Assembly (NCBI GenBank): GCA_030674185.1
Contig: JAPXFY010000026.1
Span: 51,446,246-51,510,245 of the forward strand
Reading direction: 5' to 3'
Length of the DNA stretch: 64,000 bases
DNA from: Monoplex corrugatus
Lineage: Eukaryota > Mollusca > Gastropoda > Littorinimorpha > Ranellidae
This document shows, piece by piece, positions 18,936 through 31,990 of the stretch. Position 1 is the first letter of the stretch; the number at the start of each line of letters is the position of its first letter. Below the pieces are notes generated by a model, which saw only the letters and a program-made list of their open reading frames with translations, was not told where the DNA came from and ran no database searches. The position numbers and the translations under genes are program-made.

Positions 18936-21690
18936 ATATGTATTGGTGGTCTGTGTACCAAACAAGGCAACAGGCACAAATGAGATGCATGGTGATGAAG
19001 TATGTATTGGTGGTCTGTGTACCAAACAAGGCAACAGGCACAAATGAGATGCATGGTGATGAAGTATGTATTGGTGGTCTGTGTACCAAACAAGGCAACA
19101 GGCACAAATGAGATGCATGGTGATGAAGTATGTATTGGTGGTCTGTGTACCAAACAAGGCAACAGGCACAAATGAGATGCATGGTGATGAAGTATGTATT
19201 GGTGGTCTGTGTACCAAACAAGGCAACAGGCACAAATGAGATGCATGATGATGAAGTATGTATTGGTGGTCTGTGTACCAAACAAGGCAACAGGCACAAA
19301 TGAGATGCATGGTGATGAAGTATGTATTGGTGGTCTGTGTACCAAACAAGGCAACAGGCACAAATGAGATGCATGGTGATGAAGTATGTATTGGTGGTCT
19401 GTGTACCAAACAAGGCAACAGGCACAAATGAGATGCATGGTGATGAAGTATGTATTGGTGATCTGTGTACCAAACAAGGCAACAGGCACAAATGAGATGC
19501 ATGGTGATGAAGTATGTATTGGTGATCTGTGTACCAAACAAGGCAACAGGCACAAATGAGATGCATGGTGATGAAGTATGTATTGGTGGTCTGTGTACCA
19601 AACAAGGCAACAGGCACAAATGAGATGCATGGTGATGAAGTATGTATTGGTGGTCTGTGTACCAAACAAGGCAACAGGCACAAATGAGATGCATGATGAT
19701 GAAGTATGTATTGGTGGTCTGTGTACCAAACAAGGCAACAGGCACAAATGAGATGCATGATGATGAAGTATGTATTGGTGGTCTGTGTACCAAACAAGGC
19801 AACAGGCACAAATGAGATGCATGATGATGAAGTATGTATTGGTGGTCTGTGTACCAAACAAGGCAACAGGCACAAATGAGATGCATGATGATGAAGTATG
19901 TATTGGTGGTCTGTGTACCAAACAAGGCAACAGGCACAAATGAGATGCATGATGATGAAGTATGTATTGGTGGTCTGTGTACCAAACAAGGCAACAGGCA
20001 CAAATGAGATGCATGGTGATGAAGTATGTATTGGTGGTCTGTGTACCAAACAAGGCAACAGGCACAAATGAGATGCATGGTGATGAAGTATGTATTGGTG
20101 TCTGTGTACCAAACAAGGCAACAGGCACAAATGAGATGCATGGTGATGAAGTATGTATTGGTGGTCTGTGTACCAAACAAGGCAACAGGCACAAATGAGA
20201 TGCATGGTGATGAAGTATGTATTGGTGGTCTGTGTACCAAACAAGGCAACAGGCACAAATGAGATGCATGATGATGAAGTATGTATTGGTGGTCTGTGTA
20301 CCAAACAAGGCAACAGGCACAAATGAGATGCAGGGTGATGAAGTATGTATTGGTGGTCTGTGTACCAAACAAGGCAACAGGCACAAATGAGATGCATGGT
20401 GATGAAGTATGTATTGGTGTCTGTGTACCAAACAAGGCAACAGGCACAAATGAGATGCATGGTGATGAAGTATGTATTGGTGGTCTGTGTACCAAACAAG
20501 GCAACAGGCACAAATGAGATGCATGGTGATGAAGTATGTATTGGTGTCTGTGTACCAAACAAGGCAACAGGCACAAATGAGATGCATGGTGATGAAGTAT
20601 GTATTGGTGGTCTGTGTACCAAACAAGGCAACAGGCACAAATGAGATGCATGGTGATGAAGTATGTATTGGTGGTCTGTGTACCAAACAAGGCAACAGGC
20701 ACAAATGAGATGCATGATGATGAAGTATGTATTGGTGGTCTGTGTACCAAACAAGGCAACAGGCACAAATGAGATGCATGTGATGAAGTATGTATTGGTG
20801 GTCTGTGTACCAAACAAGGCAACAGGCACAAATGAGATGCATGGTGATGAAGTATGTATTGGTGGTCTGTGTACCAAACAAGGCAACAGGCACAAATGAG
20901 ATGCATGGTGATGAAGTATGTATTGGTGGTCTGTGTACCAAACAAGGCAACAGGCACAAATGAGATGCATGGTGATGAAGTATGTATTGGTGGTCTGTGT
21001 ACCAAACAAGGCAACAGGCACAAATGAGATGCATGGTGATGAAGTATGTATTGGTGGTCTGTGTACCAAACAAGGCAACAGGCACAAATGAGATGCATGG
21101 TGATGAAGTATGTATTGGTGGTCTGTGTACCAAACAAGGCAACAGGCACAAATGAGATGCATGGTGATGAAGTATGTATTGGTGGTCTGTGTACCAAACA
21201 AGGCAACAGGCACAAATGAGATGCATGGATGATGAAGTATGTATTGGTGGTCTGTGTACCAAACAAGGCAACAGGCACAAATGAGATGCATGTGATGAAG
21301 TATGTATTGGTGGTCTGTGTACCAAACAAGGCAACAGGCACAAATGAGATGCATGGTGATGAAGTATGTATTGGTGGTCTGTGTACCAAACAAGGCAACA
21401 GGCACAAATGAGATGCATGGTGATGAAGTATGTATTGGTGGTCTGTGTACCAAACAAGGCAACAGGCACAAATGAGATGCATGGTGATGAAGTATGTATT
21501 GGTGAGTCTGTGTACCAAACAAGGCAACAGGCACAAATGAGATGCATGTGATGAAGTATGTATTGGTGATCTGTGTACCAAACAAGGCAACAGGCACAAA
21601 TGAGATGCATGGTGATGAAGTATGTATTGGTGGTCTGTGTACCAAACAAGGCAACAGGCACAAATGAGATGCATGGTGATGAAGTAATGT
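18936..21690 (+). repeat. 64-bp satellite array, about 43 copies
   Basis: The unit starts TGATGAAGTATGTATTGGTG, continues GTCTGTGTACCAAACAAGGC and AACAGGCACAAATGAGATGC, and ends ATGG. Variation is slight: G/A near the end (ATGGTGATG/ATGATGATG), GGT/GAT, and single-base indels near 20097, 20417, 20544, 20779, 21228, 21291, 21505 and 21549. A decayed outlying copy lies at 21715-21760. The unit has no stop in any minus-strand frame, so very long minus-strand frames arise as artefacts. Confidence 0.97.
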
Positions 21691-21764
21691 GTATAATATG
21701 GTGAGAGGTTCTTCGTGTCCCAAACAAGGCAACAGGCTTACATGAAATACATGATAATGCAGCC

Positions 21765-22318
21765 ATACTCTCCAGCAGCTCTGAATACTTTTTCTTCTGC
21801 ATTCGAGCAAGTTCACATTTCAAAAAGTCAGTCTAGTGGTTTGGTTGAAGAATGTGGTCTGTACAAGGTTCTCCTTGTTGCTCTAAAGCTGTTCTTCCAG
21901 AAATCAGAGTCACCCTGCACAACCTCTGCTCCGTTCTTTCATTCTCATACAGAGGGCAAAACTTGTAGAGCGTGCTCTAGAAAATGTGACCCTGTCTGAC
22001 ATGGACATTCACCTATGTGAGATAGCCCCATTAGGCACACATTGAAACATAGCCCCACTAGGCACACGTTGAAAAGGTGTCATTCTGTGGGACAACTATC
22101 ATCGGCTTTTGGTTGCCACTCGGTGGCAGTGAATGTAGAGTACTATCCTCAACAAAGAAGAAAACTGGCAAAACAAAGCAGAAGCAGAGAAGGTGCATGG
22201 CAGAAAATGATGACAGCTGGATGGACTTGGGGCCAATGGAAGAGAAGATTCCAGAACTGAGTCCGCCGGAGAATTGCCTCTACTGCTTTTTGCTTCCCTT
22301 GGAGTCTTCAGACATGAT
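21765..22318. other. Non-coding DNA upstream of a LINE fragment
   Basis: Nothing recognised except a short duplication of ATAGCCCCAYTAGGCACACR at 22022 and 22050. It may include decayed LINE sequence continuous with the next feature. Confidence 0.4.
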
Positions 22319-22745
22319 TTATGGTTGCAAAGCCTAGACTCTGAGAAAAACTGATTGCAGAAGAATTGAGGCAGCAGAGATGTGCTTTTATCGGAGACTA
22401 CTAGGTGTCAAATGGACAGATAGAAGAACTAATGAAAGTGTCCTGGAAGAACTTGATACCACCACAAAACTACTAGCAGACATCAACAAGAGAAGACTGA
22501 AATACATTGGCCATGAGTCATGCAACAAGAACAGGACCTAATGGCAACCATCTTTCAAGGAAAAACAGTGGCAAAAAGGAAGAAAGGCAGACATCCAATC
22601 TCATACATCAAGAACATAACCCACATCAGTGGCCTAAACATTCAAGAAATTGTCTACAAAAGCCAAGACAGAGCGGCCTGGAGGGAATGGTGGTGTCCGG
22701 ATATGCAGCGACCAACACTGAACCCAGTGACGCCGACAGGTGAGA
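22319..22745 (+). pseudogene. LINE RT C-terminal fragment
   Basis: The plus strand reads YGCKA, a stop, TLRKTD, RRIEAAEMCFYRRLLGVKWT, NESVLEELD, INKRRLKYIGH, then across a shift GRHPISYIK and QDRAAWREWW. This is the same C-terminal layout as 7720-8100 (YGCEAW...IEAAEMWFLRRMLRVPW...RKRQATFIGH) but clearly another subfamily. The RT core is absent. Confidence 0.75.
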
Positions 22746-22749
22746 CAGG

Positions 22750-23288
22750 TAAGGTGACGCGTCTTCAGAAATATATCAAATAAATCAAAGTCAAAGCAAT
22801 GAATGGGATTGTTTCTAGCCTGTGCAGGCTTCTGTGTTCCATGTGTCTCTCTGTGAAACTGCTGACGATGAATCTGACAAGATGTTACGTGGAAGCTGGC
22901 AGATCCGTAACATGAGCATGCTGGCAAGGCGTAAAGAAACATATGGAATGTATGTTAATTTCTCTCATACTATATGTGCACACATACTCTCCTTGCACAA
23001 GCACACAACATGTACCCATCCTTGACACAAACATGCATGCCCCACCACACACACACACACACACACAGAGGCGGTCCCCTCCCCCTCCCCACCCTATTTC
23101 CACCAATATACCCACGAAGACACACAGTGTACACACACAGACACAAAAGATAAGAATTCGAGCAAAATGTTTATTTCAAAAACAAACAAACAAAAAAAAC
23201 AAACAAGAGGCAGTTCAACTGAAGCTTGGCAACCATTTGAATGAACACACGTCTGCCTTCCCACTACAATATTGGGTACAAGTTATTA

Positions 23289-23364
<76 letters not shown>

Positions 23365-23680
23365 GTACAATTCACTATTAACTTGACAATGATTGATTAA
23401 ATGATGTATGATGATGATGCGAGTGTATGGGTGAATGTGTATTGTCTGTATGTGTGTGTACTTAAGTGCATACATGTGTCTGTGTGCATGTGCATGCCCA
23501 TATGATGACGTGCTTATATGTGCGTGCGTATGTGTGTTTGTGTATACGTATAACCGCACATTCATACACATGATTCGTAAACACAAGTCAGTGTACGACT
23601 AATTAAGCACCTACCCTGTGCGAAAAAAAAAATTCTGTGTCTGCATGCATACACACACACTTCTATCATGTAATTATATA
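22750..23680. other. Non-coding DNA with TG microsatellite
   Basis: Contains a short CA run at 23047-23068, (AAAC)n near 23180 and a pure (TG)n at 23293-23362. No gene is supported. Confidence 0.6.
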
Positions 23681-23795
23681 TAAACATCTCAAATACGTCT
23701 GTGAACCACAAACATCTCAAATATGTTTGTGAACCACGAACACCTCAAATACGTCTGTAAACCGCAATCATCTCAAATATGTCGGTAAACCACAA
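23680..23795 (+). repeat. 28-bp tandem repeat, four to five copies
   Basis: The unit is ACATCTCAAATACGTCTGTG plus AACCACAA, with A/T and G/A changes. Confidence 0.85.
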
Positions 23796-24655
23796 GTGGT
23801 TTCACATGTCCACACAACCTCCCGGTTGAACTTGACCAAGAGGAAATCATCCCCAGCCTCACCCGACCCCAGCCCATAGTCAAATAATTGTAACCTTTAG
23901 CCCCTAAACTCAAAATGTGAAAAAAAAAAAAAGAAAAGAAAAGAGAAAATGAACGGTCAAAGCAAGGACCAGTGACAAATGCAAGCAGTTCACAAATACA
24001 TGATACAGATGATAATAAATAGGGAAATATTGCATATATTGTACATCTTGTGGTTGCTATTTTCCGTAGATAACCTTGTTGTCCAACCTCTGTACATCTT
24101 TGTACAAATAACATCATCTGTGCCAACAGGAACAGACAGAAGGGGGGAGGGGGGGGGATGTTGGAGTTTGCGGAAGGGGAGATGGATGATTAAACCAGTT
24201 CAGTCGTTCAAGAAGACAAAAATTAGAAGTTAAATCATGTCAAAGACTGTACCAAAACACTCTTGTCTCAGAAACATGGCCACTAAATTAATTCACGACA
24301 ATCCAAAACGCAATCAAAAGAAAACAAACAAACAAACAAATTAGGTTAAAAAAAAAAAAAATGAACGGAAACAAACCAAAGTTGTGAACAGTTAATTCAA
24401 GTAATTTTCTGAGAGAAAATTTTTTTCTTAATCGCATCGTTCAAAAAGCGGAAAGGACCTTTGCTCGTCAATCCCTCTCTCTCGTGATAACAGTAACACA
24501 GACGCAATAATGCCACAATGTCCTTCATGTTAAAACGAACCCAACTTCAGGAAACAAGCAAACACAACACTATCCTCCACATGTACAATCAACATGAACA
24601 TCATACATACTGAACCTGTGCATCTAAAACAAATCTCTCAAAGCTAATCCTCAGC
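23796..24655. other. Non-coding DNA, nothing recognised
   Basis: A- and G-rich short runs only (24141-24159 G-run, 24348-24361 A-run). Confidence 0.5.
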
Positions 24656-25075
24656 CAAAAAACTTGTCAATTGCAATTCTCATCCAAACTTTCAATTCTA
24701 CTTCTCATCCAGCCTGTCAATTCTAATTCTCAGCATTCTGTCAATTCTAATTCTCAGCCATTCTGTCAATTCTGATTCTTATCCATTCTGCCAATTCTAA
24801 TTCTCAGCAAACCTGTCAATTCTAATTCTCATTCAGCCTGTCAATTTCAATTCTAATCCAATCCTTTGAAGTCTAAAATTTCATCCTACAGCCTTTCAAT
24901 TCTAATTCTAAGCCACCCTGTCAATTCTAAATATTATCCAGTTTGTCAATTCATAAAGTCTGTCAATACTAATTCAATCTGTCAATTCTCATCCACTCTT
25001 TTTGAAGTCTTAAATCCCATTCTAATCTTTCAATTCTAACTTTCATCCACATCAGTCTTTTCAGTTAAATAATTC
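24656..25075 (+). repeat. Degenerate minisatellite, about 24 bp unit
   Basis: The core CTGTCAATTCTAATTCTCAG recurs about 15 times with variable spacing and substitutions. Confidence 0.75.
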
Positions 25076-26300
25076 ATCAAATTTCAAATCTGAAGGAAAG
25101 AGAATAAATAATGAACAAAGAAATGACCAACAACAGACCAGAGCAGAACTTTACACTTTTCATTTGACCACATGCATTCTTTTTAAAAACCAGTTTTAAA
25201 AGTTACTGATAACAACAAAGATAAAAGAAAAAAACTTGCACACGCACGTACATTACCTTTTATCTTCGCACTTACTATTCCATCATTTACACCATTGCAT
25301 CGGTGTTTCTGTGAGCTTTGACGATCAGCAGACATGATTCTGCCAGGCACAAGAACTGCTGTGAACTGAATGTTTGTATACTGAATACTTTATCGCCAGA
25401 TTAGAGGAAAAAAAACCCATTACCTTGCACAAGTTAGCTTTTGCAGGTTTAACATCCTAGCCCCATTTCTACAGCAAAGGTGATTTCATATAAGAAAAAG
25501 AAAATTTGGAAACAGGTGGTCAGAAATAAGAACAGAGAAAAGACCTGTGTGGGGGTGACTCTAAAACCATAAAAACAAAACAAAACAAACAACAAAAGCA
25601 TATAATCATGATTAAAAAAACATTAAAATATCAATCAAAACGGACAGTCAAGCCATTCTAATAATCTTTCTTTTTGCACCAAAATCGTTACAGAAAATCC
25701 AGGGTTTGTACTCCTCAAGGGAAATGGTACACTGTCTAAACAGTGAAAACACAATTTTAAATATCATCAGAAGTTACAAAGAAAGTACTGGTCACACACC
25801 GTCCTCACTAAGAAGTGCTGATTGTAGGCACTTTGTTGATCCATGTGATCTTGACCATGGAACCTAAAAGTTCCAAACTTATGTTATGCAGATATCTCCT
25901 CAAATGCAAACAGCTCTGAACAATATTTGTAATGGTCTACCCATGAAGAGCTGAGAAAATCTTGTTCACACATCTCAGTCACAGGAGTGCACACACACAG
26001 ACACACACACGCACACACATACATACAGACACAGACACACACACACACTCACCTATCTCTCTAGCTAATAAAAAACAAAATGAATAAAAGGCTTTTTTCT
26101 TGTAATGTGCTTAGGCGCACATACACATTTATACACACACACATACGTACAAACACATACATACACACAAACACACGACTTCTGCAGTGACTCATACAAA
26201 CAGTCATGGGCTAATCTCATCATAATTCAGATAATAATAGCTATCATTATAAAAAGTTCATGTACAGCACTGTGTCCAAACTCACCTGGACTCATTACGC
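25076..26300. other. Non-coding DNA with a dispersed repeat and CA runs
   Basis: 25600-25720 resembles 46950-47060 (AGTCAAGCCATTCTAATAAT and ACAGAAAATCC versus GGTCAAGCCAATCTAACAAT and ACAGAAAAATCC). CA runs lie at 25990-26050 and 26130-26175. No gene is supported. Confidence 0.5.
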
Positions 26301-26324
26301 ATTACATTTTTACAAACAACATAA

Positions 26325-26410
26325 TCAGACTTTCTAGTGGACCAGTTATTCTGGGCAAACAAATTCCTCTTCTGGACAAAAAATTCTCTAACCTGACAAG
26401 TTTATAGAAA
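26325..26410 (+). repeat. Dispersed repeat, partner of 30648-30725
   Basis: Both loci share CCAGTTATTCTGGGCAAACA, CTCTTCTGGACAAAAAATTC and TCTAACCTGACAAGTTTATA with few changes. The family is unknown; the 27-bp core also contains short inverted elements. Confidence 0.6.
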
Positions 26411-26479
26411 GTGTGACTACATTCCACTATGATGTTGTACATGTGCACTAGCGGGCATGTACATCGCATTCTGGGTGTT

Positions 26480-27095
26480 TCCATGTTTCCATAATCCAGC
26501 CAGAGACAGAATCTTTAACAATCACAAATGATATTCTACAATACCTCTTTGAAAGCTTTGCTCTCTCCTATGAACGCACACTATAGTCAGATTTTTTATA
26601 AACAATCTTTTCTCACATGATCTCCCACCAACAACAACATTGATAACATCATCAACAACAATAAGAACAATACAACAGAAGCTGCAGAGTCCACACTACT
26701 ACACTGCTTCTTCTATGAACGGTACTACAACTATTGCTCTGCTGCATTTCTTACTATTGATGCTGCAACAGCTGAAAACACTACTAGTTATTAAAATAAC
26801 TGCAACAGCAGCGGCAAATGAACAACAACAGATCAATGGCCCAGATCTGCTTCAGTACTATGTTTCTCTGTTCTGTTCAACACACCCAACATGCATGAAT
26901 GCCCTCCAATGACTGTGCAGCATCATAGTGGAATGTGGTCAGCATTTCTAACAGCTTGAATACTCCATGCTCCACTAAAAATGAAAGACAGAAAATGGTC
27001 CAGATCTGGCTTCAATGTTATGTTTCACTCTTCCATTTAATGATATTGGCACCAACTACAACTGTACACAAAATAATGGGGACACAGACAGCTGA
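26480..27095. other. Non-coding DNA, nothing recognised
   Basis: Short runs of CAA/ACA trinucleotides only. Confidence 0.45.
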
Positions 27096-27224
27096 AATAA
27101 TAATTAATAATAATAATTACAATATTTATATAGCGCAAAATCTTGATAAAATCAAATCTAAGCGCTGAAGCAGACACACACGCAGGCACGCACGCTCGCA
27201 CACACACGCACGCACACATACAGA

Positions 27225-27276
<52 letters not shown>

Positions 27277-27830
27277 ACACACACGCATGGCTATAAATGG
27301 GGAGAAAGAATAAAAGCAATAAAAGCAAGAATAAAAGCAATGGAAAATTATAGAGAGCATAGCATACAATTATATATTATAACCATGTGATTCCCTCCGA
27401 GCGGAGACAGGCTGCAGAGGGGAGGGTTGAGTGAGGTTAGGATTTTATGCAGGAGAGAAAAGGTGAGTTTTGAGAGCGGACTTGAAGGAGACAAAAGTAG
27501 GTTGCTGACGGACTGAGAGAGGAAGTTTGTTCCAGGAGAGTGGACCAGAAACAGAGAAGGCTCGTGGACCATAGGTATTGAGCTTAGTGCGTGGAAAGCG
27601 AAGAGTCAGAGGATCAGAGGCAGAGCGGAGGGTACGTGAGGGAACATAGATCTCAAGTAGGCTTGACAGGTAATCGGGGGCTGCGTTATTGAGGCTTTTG
27701 TAGCACATGGTGTCTAGTTTGTACTGTATGCGCTTTGATACAGGGAGCCAGTGAAGTTGTGCCAGGAGAGGAGATATGTGGTCAGCTGGTGATAATGACA
27801 GAGAGGCAGTGCAGAAGATAGAGCCCACAT
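27095..27830 (-). pseudogene. L2-like LINE 3' end
   Basis: The minus frame at 27445-27828 has SLSPADHISPLLAQLHWLPV, RIQYKLDTMCYKSL, APDYLSSLLEIY, TLRSASDPLTLRFPRTK, YGPRAFSVSGPLSWNKLPLS and FKSALKTHLFS, then a stop. This is the post-RT C-terminal module of CR1/L2-group LINEs. The 3' UTR contains AGCGCTTAGATTTGATTTTA and GCGCTATATAAATATTGTAA and ends in an ATT-rich tail (27095-27120). A CA microsatellite (27165-27285) sits in the UTR. The element is 5'-truncated at about 27830. Confidence 0.85.
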
Positions 27831-27834
27831 TTTC

Positions 27835-28249
27835 AGTTAAAAAATCTATTGGTCAACAGACAGCTGAGATGTCCTTCAATAAATATTGTAAAGATTCTGG
27901 TCACTGTGAATCAAACATAAAGCAATGTCTAATTGGTTTTGTCATCATCAATTGTCACCGAGTCCTATGTGCAGTTCACTACTAGTACCGATCTCTGAAC
28001 AGCACAGACATTCTTGATGACACATATGCAGGTAGACACAGACACATATGTGTACACGCACACACTAACACTCACATACACACACAGATACACACGATCA
28101 ATCTATAATCCTAAGAAGAAACACCACCAACTGCAACTGCATTCCAAATGGACATAAGACACTAAAGGCCAGTCTATGCTGGTTACAGCTTGAAAGAAAT
28201 AAAGAAACAAAAAAAGAATCCCCCCTTCAACCATAAAACAAATACGAAG

Positions 28250-28331
<82 letters not shown>

Positions 28332-28789
28332 ATTCTTGTCAAAACACACCATTTCATAAAAATGCTACAACAGGTCATCGTGAGACCCCAAATCCACTGG
28401 CAGCGTAAAACAAAAAAGAAAAGTCACACTCACACGACAATGGCATTCGTAGAGTTATGAGGCAAAAGAGAACTGTGACATTCAATCAGTTCAATATTTC
28501 ATCCTTCTTACAAGGCAAAATTGTAGAAAGATTACACATGCATATCACACTTTTTAGGGAGGAAAAAACTGTCAGTTTTTGTATGTAGTACCATTTATGT
28601 ATGTATACTGAGGCAAAATGAATGTGTGTGTGCGCTTGTGCATGCACATACGTGCACCTACACACATACACTAATGTCTTTACACATACACATACACGTG
28701 TAAAGTACACACACACACACATGTAAAGTACACACGCACACACACAAAGTACACTCACAAAATACACACACAAAGTAGGCCTACACTCA

Positions 28790-28820
<31 letters not shown>

Positions 28821-29120
28821 AATTTGTGCACATTTTTTCCCAGACAATTTGTCCAGTTTTTTTTTGTTGAGTTGAATCAAGCTGACGGATAAAAAGACAA
28901 GAAATGACATTCTTCATTTCTGGCAGCTGCAATAAAGTTTATACAGCACACTGGACGAAAGGAAAGAAACATCAGTCCTCCTCTTCTCCCACAAAGCCAC
29001 AACATAAGCAGTAGTACCAAACATCTTCATGACCTCTCTTCTCATCACCTTGACCTTAGCGGTGACCCTGAATTAATGAAACAGCTGAGGCCTCGATGAC
29101 TGTGTTCAGTCTGTCCATAA
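27835..29120. other. Non-coding DNA with GA and CA runs
   Basis: A pure (GA)n at 28254-28327; CA-rich stretches at 28020-28090 and 28660-28820. No gene is supported. Confidence 0.6.
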
Positions 29121-29640
29121 ATTTCTTCATCATCGAGCAAACCTTCAACAATAATGACGTCAACACGAGGTTGATATCAGAAGTCAAGAACAAAACATAA
29201 TCCATGCACTCAACAAATGCTTCATCTTCCTCAGCAAAGGTCCACTCTTTGTTTCCCTCAACAAAGTTATTTGTTTTCTCAACAAAGGCATGTTGCTTTC
29301 CTCTGAAAAGGTCCACTTCTGTATTTGTGAAAGTCAATGTTTTTGTGTTCTAACAAAGGTTCACCCCGTTTCCCCTCTCCACAGATGCACTAATTCTTTG
29401 TGTAACAAGGTCCATTCTTTTAGTTTCTTCAACAAGTTTAAGTTTCATATTCTTGTTTCTTTAAGCATGTCATTCCTCATTCCTTTTCATCAGGCAAAAA
29501 AGGTCCACTCTTTGTTTTTTCTCTACAAAGGTCCATTCCTGAACATTTCTTTTAACAATGGTCCATCTTTGTTTCTCAACATAGGTCCATTCTTTGTTTT
29601 CCTCAATAATGGTCCCCTCTTTGTTTTGTGTGTGTAGATC
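29120..29640 (+). repeat. Degenerate minisatellite
   Basis: AAAGGTCCACTCTTTGTTT followed by TCAACA recurs at least eight times with variable spacing. Confidence 0.7.
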
Positions 29641-29699
29641 CAGTCTTTGTGCTGTTTCATATTTCAGAACTGTAATAACTAATATTACAATAACTTGCC

Positions 29700-30085
29700 T
29701 TTTTCTTTCTCTTCATCCTCTTTCCTGTCTTTTTTCTTCTCCTGCATCCTCTTTCCTGTCTTTTTTCTTTCCCGGCATCCTCTTTCCTGTCCTTTTTCTT
29801 TCCCGGCATCCTCTTTCCTGTCCTGTTTCTTTTCCTGCATCTGCTTTCCTACCCCTTTTTTCTGTTTTCCCTTTCCTGTCCTTTTTTCCCCTGCATAAAC
29901 TTTCCCACCTTTTCTTTCTCTGTATCCTTTTTCCTGCACCCTCTGTCCTATCCCTTTTCTTTCTCTGCATCCTCTTTTGAGTCCTTTTTCTTTCCCTGCA
30001 TCCTCTTCTCTGTCTTTTTCTGTCCCAGCATCCTCTTTCCTGTCTTTTTTCTTTCCTTGCATCCTCTTTGCTATATCTCTTCCTA
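29700..30085 (+). repeat. CT-rich minisatellite, about 31 bp unit
   Basis: The core CCTGCATCCTCTTTCCTGTC plus TTTTTTCTTTC occurs about 11 times. Long Lys/Glu/Arg-rich minus-strand frames here are by-products of the repeat. Confidence 0.85.
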
Positions 30086-30465
30086 ACTTTTCCATCCCTC
30101 AAATCAACAGCTCCATCCTCAATCAACAGCTTCCTCATCACAGCTCATTCACTCCATCCCTCAACCAACCACCCCATCCCCCAACCAACTGCTCAATTCC
30201 TATCATTCCAACGCTTCCACTAAGATGATAACAGTGACTATCATCTCCCTTTGCAACTTGTTCACAACTGTTTCGCTTTTGTGCAAAAATCAGAAACTCA
30301 GAAGCACACAGCATGATAAAAAAGCACAGATTTAATGGACAAAATGACATAGAATTTAAACACTGTGTGGAATTCAATACACCAGCCCCACATACCTTTT
30401 CTTCAGGTAGAAAAACTATTATTTCTAATACATAATTCCTTCCCTCATTATCTGATTGACTTTCA

Positions 30466-30641
30466 GTTAACCCTTTCACTTCCTAGAGCCTGTCCATCAG
30501 CTGCAAAAACTTAAAACCCTTTCACTCCCTCACCATATCCTGATGGACAGGGTGAGAGAGGGAAAGGGTTAAGTTTTTCCTTTGCTGTCATGGCTGACAC
30601 TACAGGATGGAGGCAAGTAGGTGAGGGAATCAAAAGGGTTA
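30466..30641. mobile_element. TTAA-type MITE copy C
   Basis: GTTAACCCTTTCACTTCC at the left, AATCAAAAGGGTTAAA at the right, with an internal CCATATCCTGATGGACAGGG palindrome. Confidence 0.55.
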
Positions 30642-30647
30642 AACCCT

Positions 30648-30725
30648 TTTCTCTACCAGCTATTCTGGGCATACAAACTCCTCTTCTGGACAAAAAAATT
30701 CTCTAATCTGACAAGTTAATAGAAG
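30648..30725 (+). repeat. Dispersed repeat, partner of 26325-26410
   Basis: CTATTCTGGGCATACAAACT, CCTCTTCTGGACAAAAAAAT and CTCTAATCTGACAAGTTAAT align with the other copy. It immediately follows MITE copy C. Confidence 0.6.
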
Positions 30726-31109
30726 ATCGTTTTCTCCAATCTATACATCTTCCTTCTTCTCTACCTGTCCGCTTGAACTATCTTGGGTGTTACAGGGACA
30801 TTGTGTGCATGGGAATCCTAATCTCTGATGCTTTGTTAACAAACATATGTAGATTTTTATCTATCAAGTGTACAATCCTTTACGCTCTTTGCTCCCTAGC
30901 AGCCTTGAAACTGTTTCAGTTCATGGTTATTCTAATGTTAGTAATGGCACACTAACGCAGCGACAGAGTTCATTAGGTTTCTAGAGACAATACTCACTAC
31001 ATAGCACCACATTTTCATCATACAATAGTCTTTTCTCATTCATGATCACTGTTTCTCAATGTTTAATCTCAAGATCTATGTAATCATAGAGGCTTCCCAA
31101 ATATTATAA

Positions 31110-31990
31110 AGAACAGTCCCAAAATCACTGTCTCTGTCACTACCTAGTATGAAGAAAAACATCCATAATCACATACAGTCCCTAAATCACCGTCTCTGTC
31201 ACTATCTTGTATGAAGAAAACATCCATAATCACGAACAGTCCCTAAATCACTGTCTCTGTCACTACCTAGTACGAAGAAAAACACCCATAATCACAAACA
31301 TTCTCTAAGTCTAAGTCACTGTCTCTGCCACTCACTATCTAGTGTGAAGAAAAACACCCATAATCACAAACATTTTCTAAGTCTAAGTCACTGTCTCTGC
31401 CACTCACTATCTAGTGTGAAGAAAAACACCCATAATCACAAACATTCTCTAAGTCACTGTCTCTGCCACTCACTATCTAGTGTGAAGAAAAACACCCATA
31501 ATCACAAACATTCTCTAAGTCACTGTCTCTGCCACTCACTATCTAGTGTGAAGAAAAACACCCATAATCACAAACATTCTCTAAGTCTAAGTCACTGTCT
31601 CTGCCACTCACTATCTAGTGTGAAGAAAAACACCCATAATCACAAACATTCTCTAAGTCACTGTCTCTGCCACTCACTATCTAGTGTGAAGAAAAACACC
31701 CATAATCACAAACATTCTCTAAGTCACTGTCTCTGCCACTCACTATCTAGTGTGAAGAAAAACACCCATAATCACAAACATTCTCTAAGTCACTGTCTCT
31801 GCCACTCACTATCTAGTGTGAAGAAAAACACCCATAATCACAAACATTCTCTAAGTCTAAGTCACTGTCTCTGCCACTCACTATCTAGTGTGAAGAAAAA
31901 CATCCATAATCACAAACAGTCCCTCAATCATTGTCTCTGTCACTACCTAGAGTGGAGAAAAACATTCATAATCACAGTCTATGGCTCATT
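31110..31990 (+). repeat. 66/72-bp minisatellite, about 12 copies
   Basis: The unit contains CACTGTCTCTGCCACTCACT, ATCTAGTGTGAAGAAAAACA and CCCATAATCACAAACATTCT. Units are 66 bp, or 72 bp when TCTAAG is doubled. Both lengths are multiples of three, so a 220-codon frame stays open without other coding features. Flanking units are more diverged. Confidence 0.92.

Noticed and set aside
18504..21823. Three minus-strand frames of about 960-1056 codons
   Set aside because: They are read-through of the 64-bp satellite; all three frames are open because no unit contains a minus-strand stop. No domain, codon bias or splice structure supports a gene.
29685..30141. Lys/Glu/Arg-rich frames resembling a coiled coil
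   Set aside because: Reverse strand of a CT-rich minisatellite; overlapping frames are open equally, indicating composition rather than selection.
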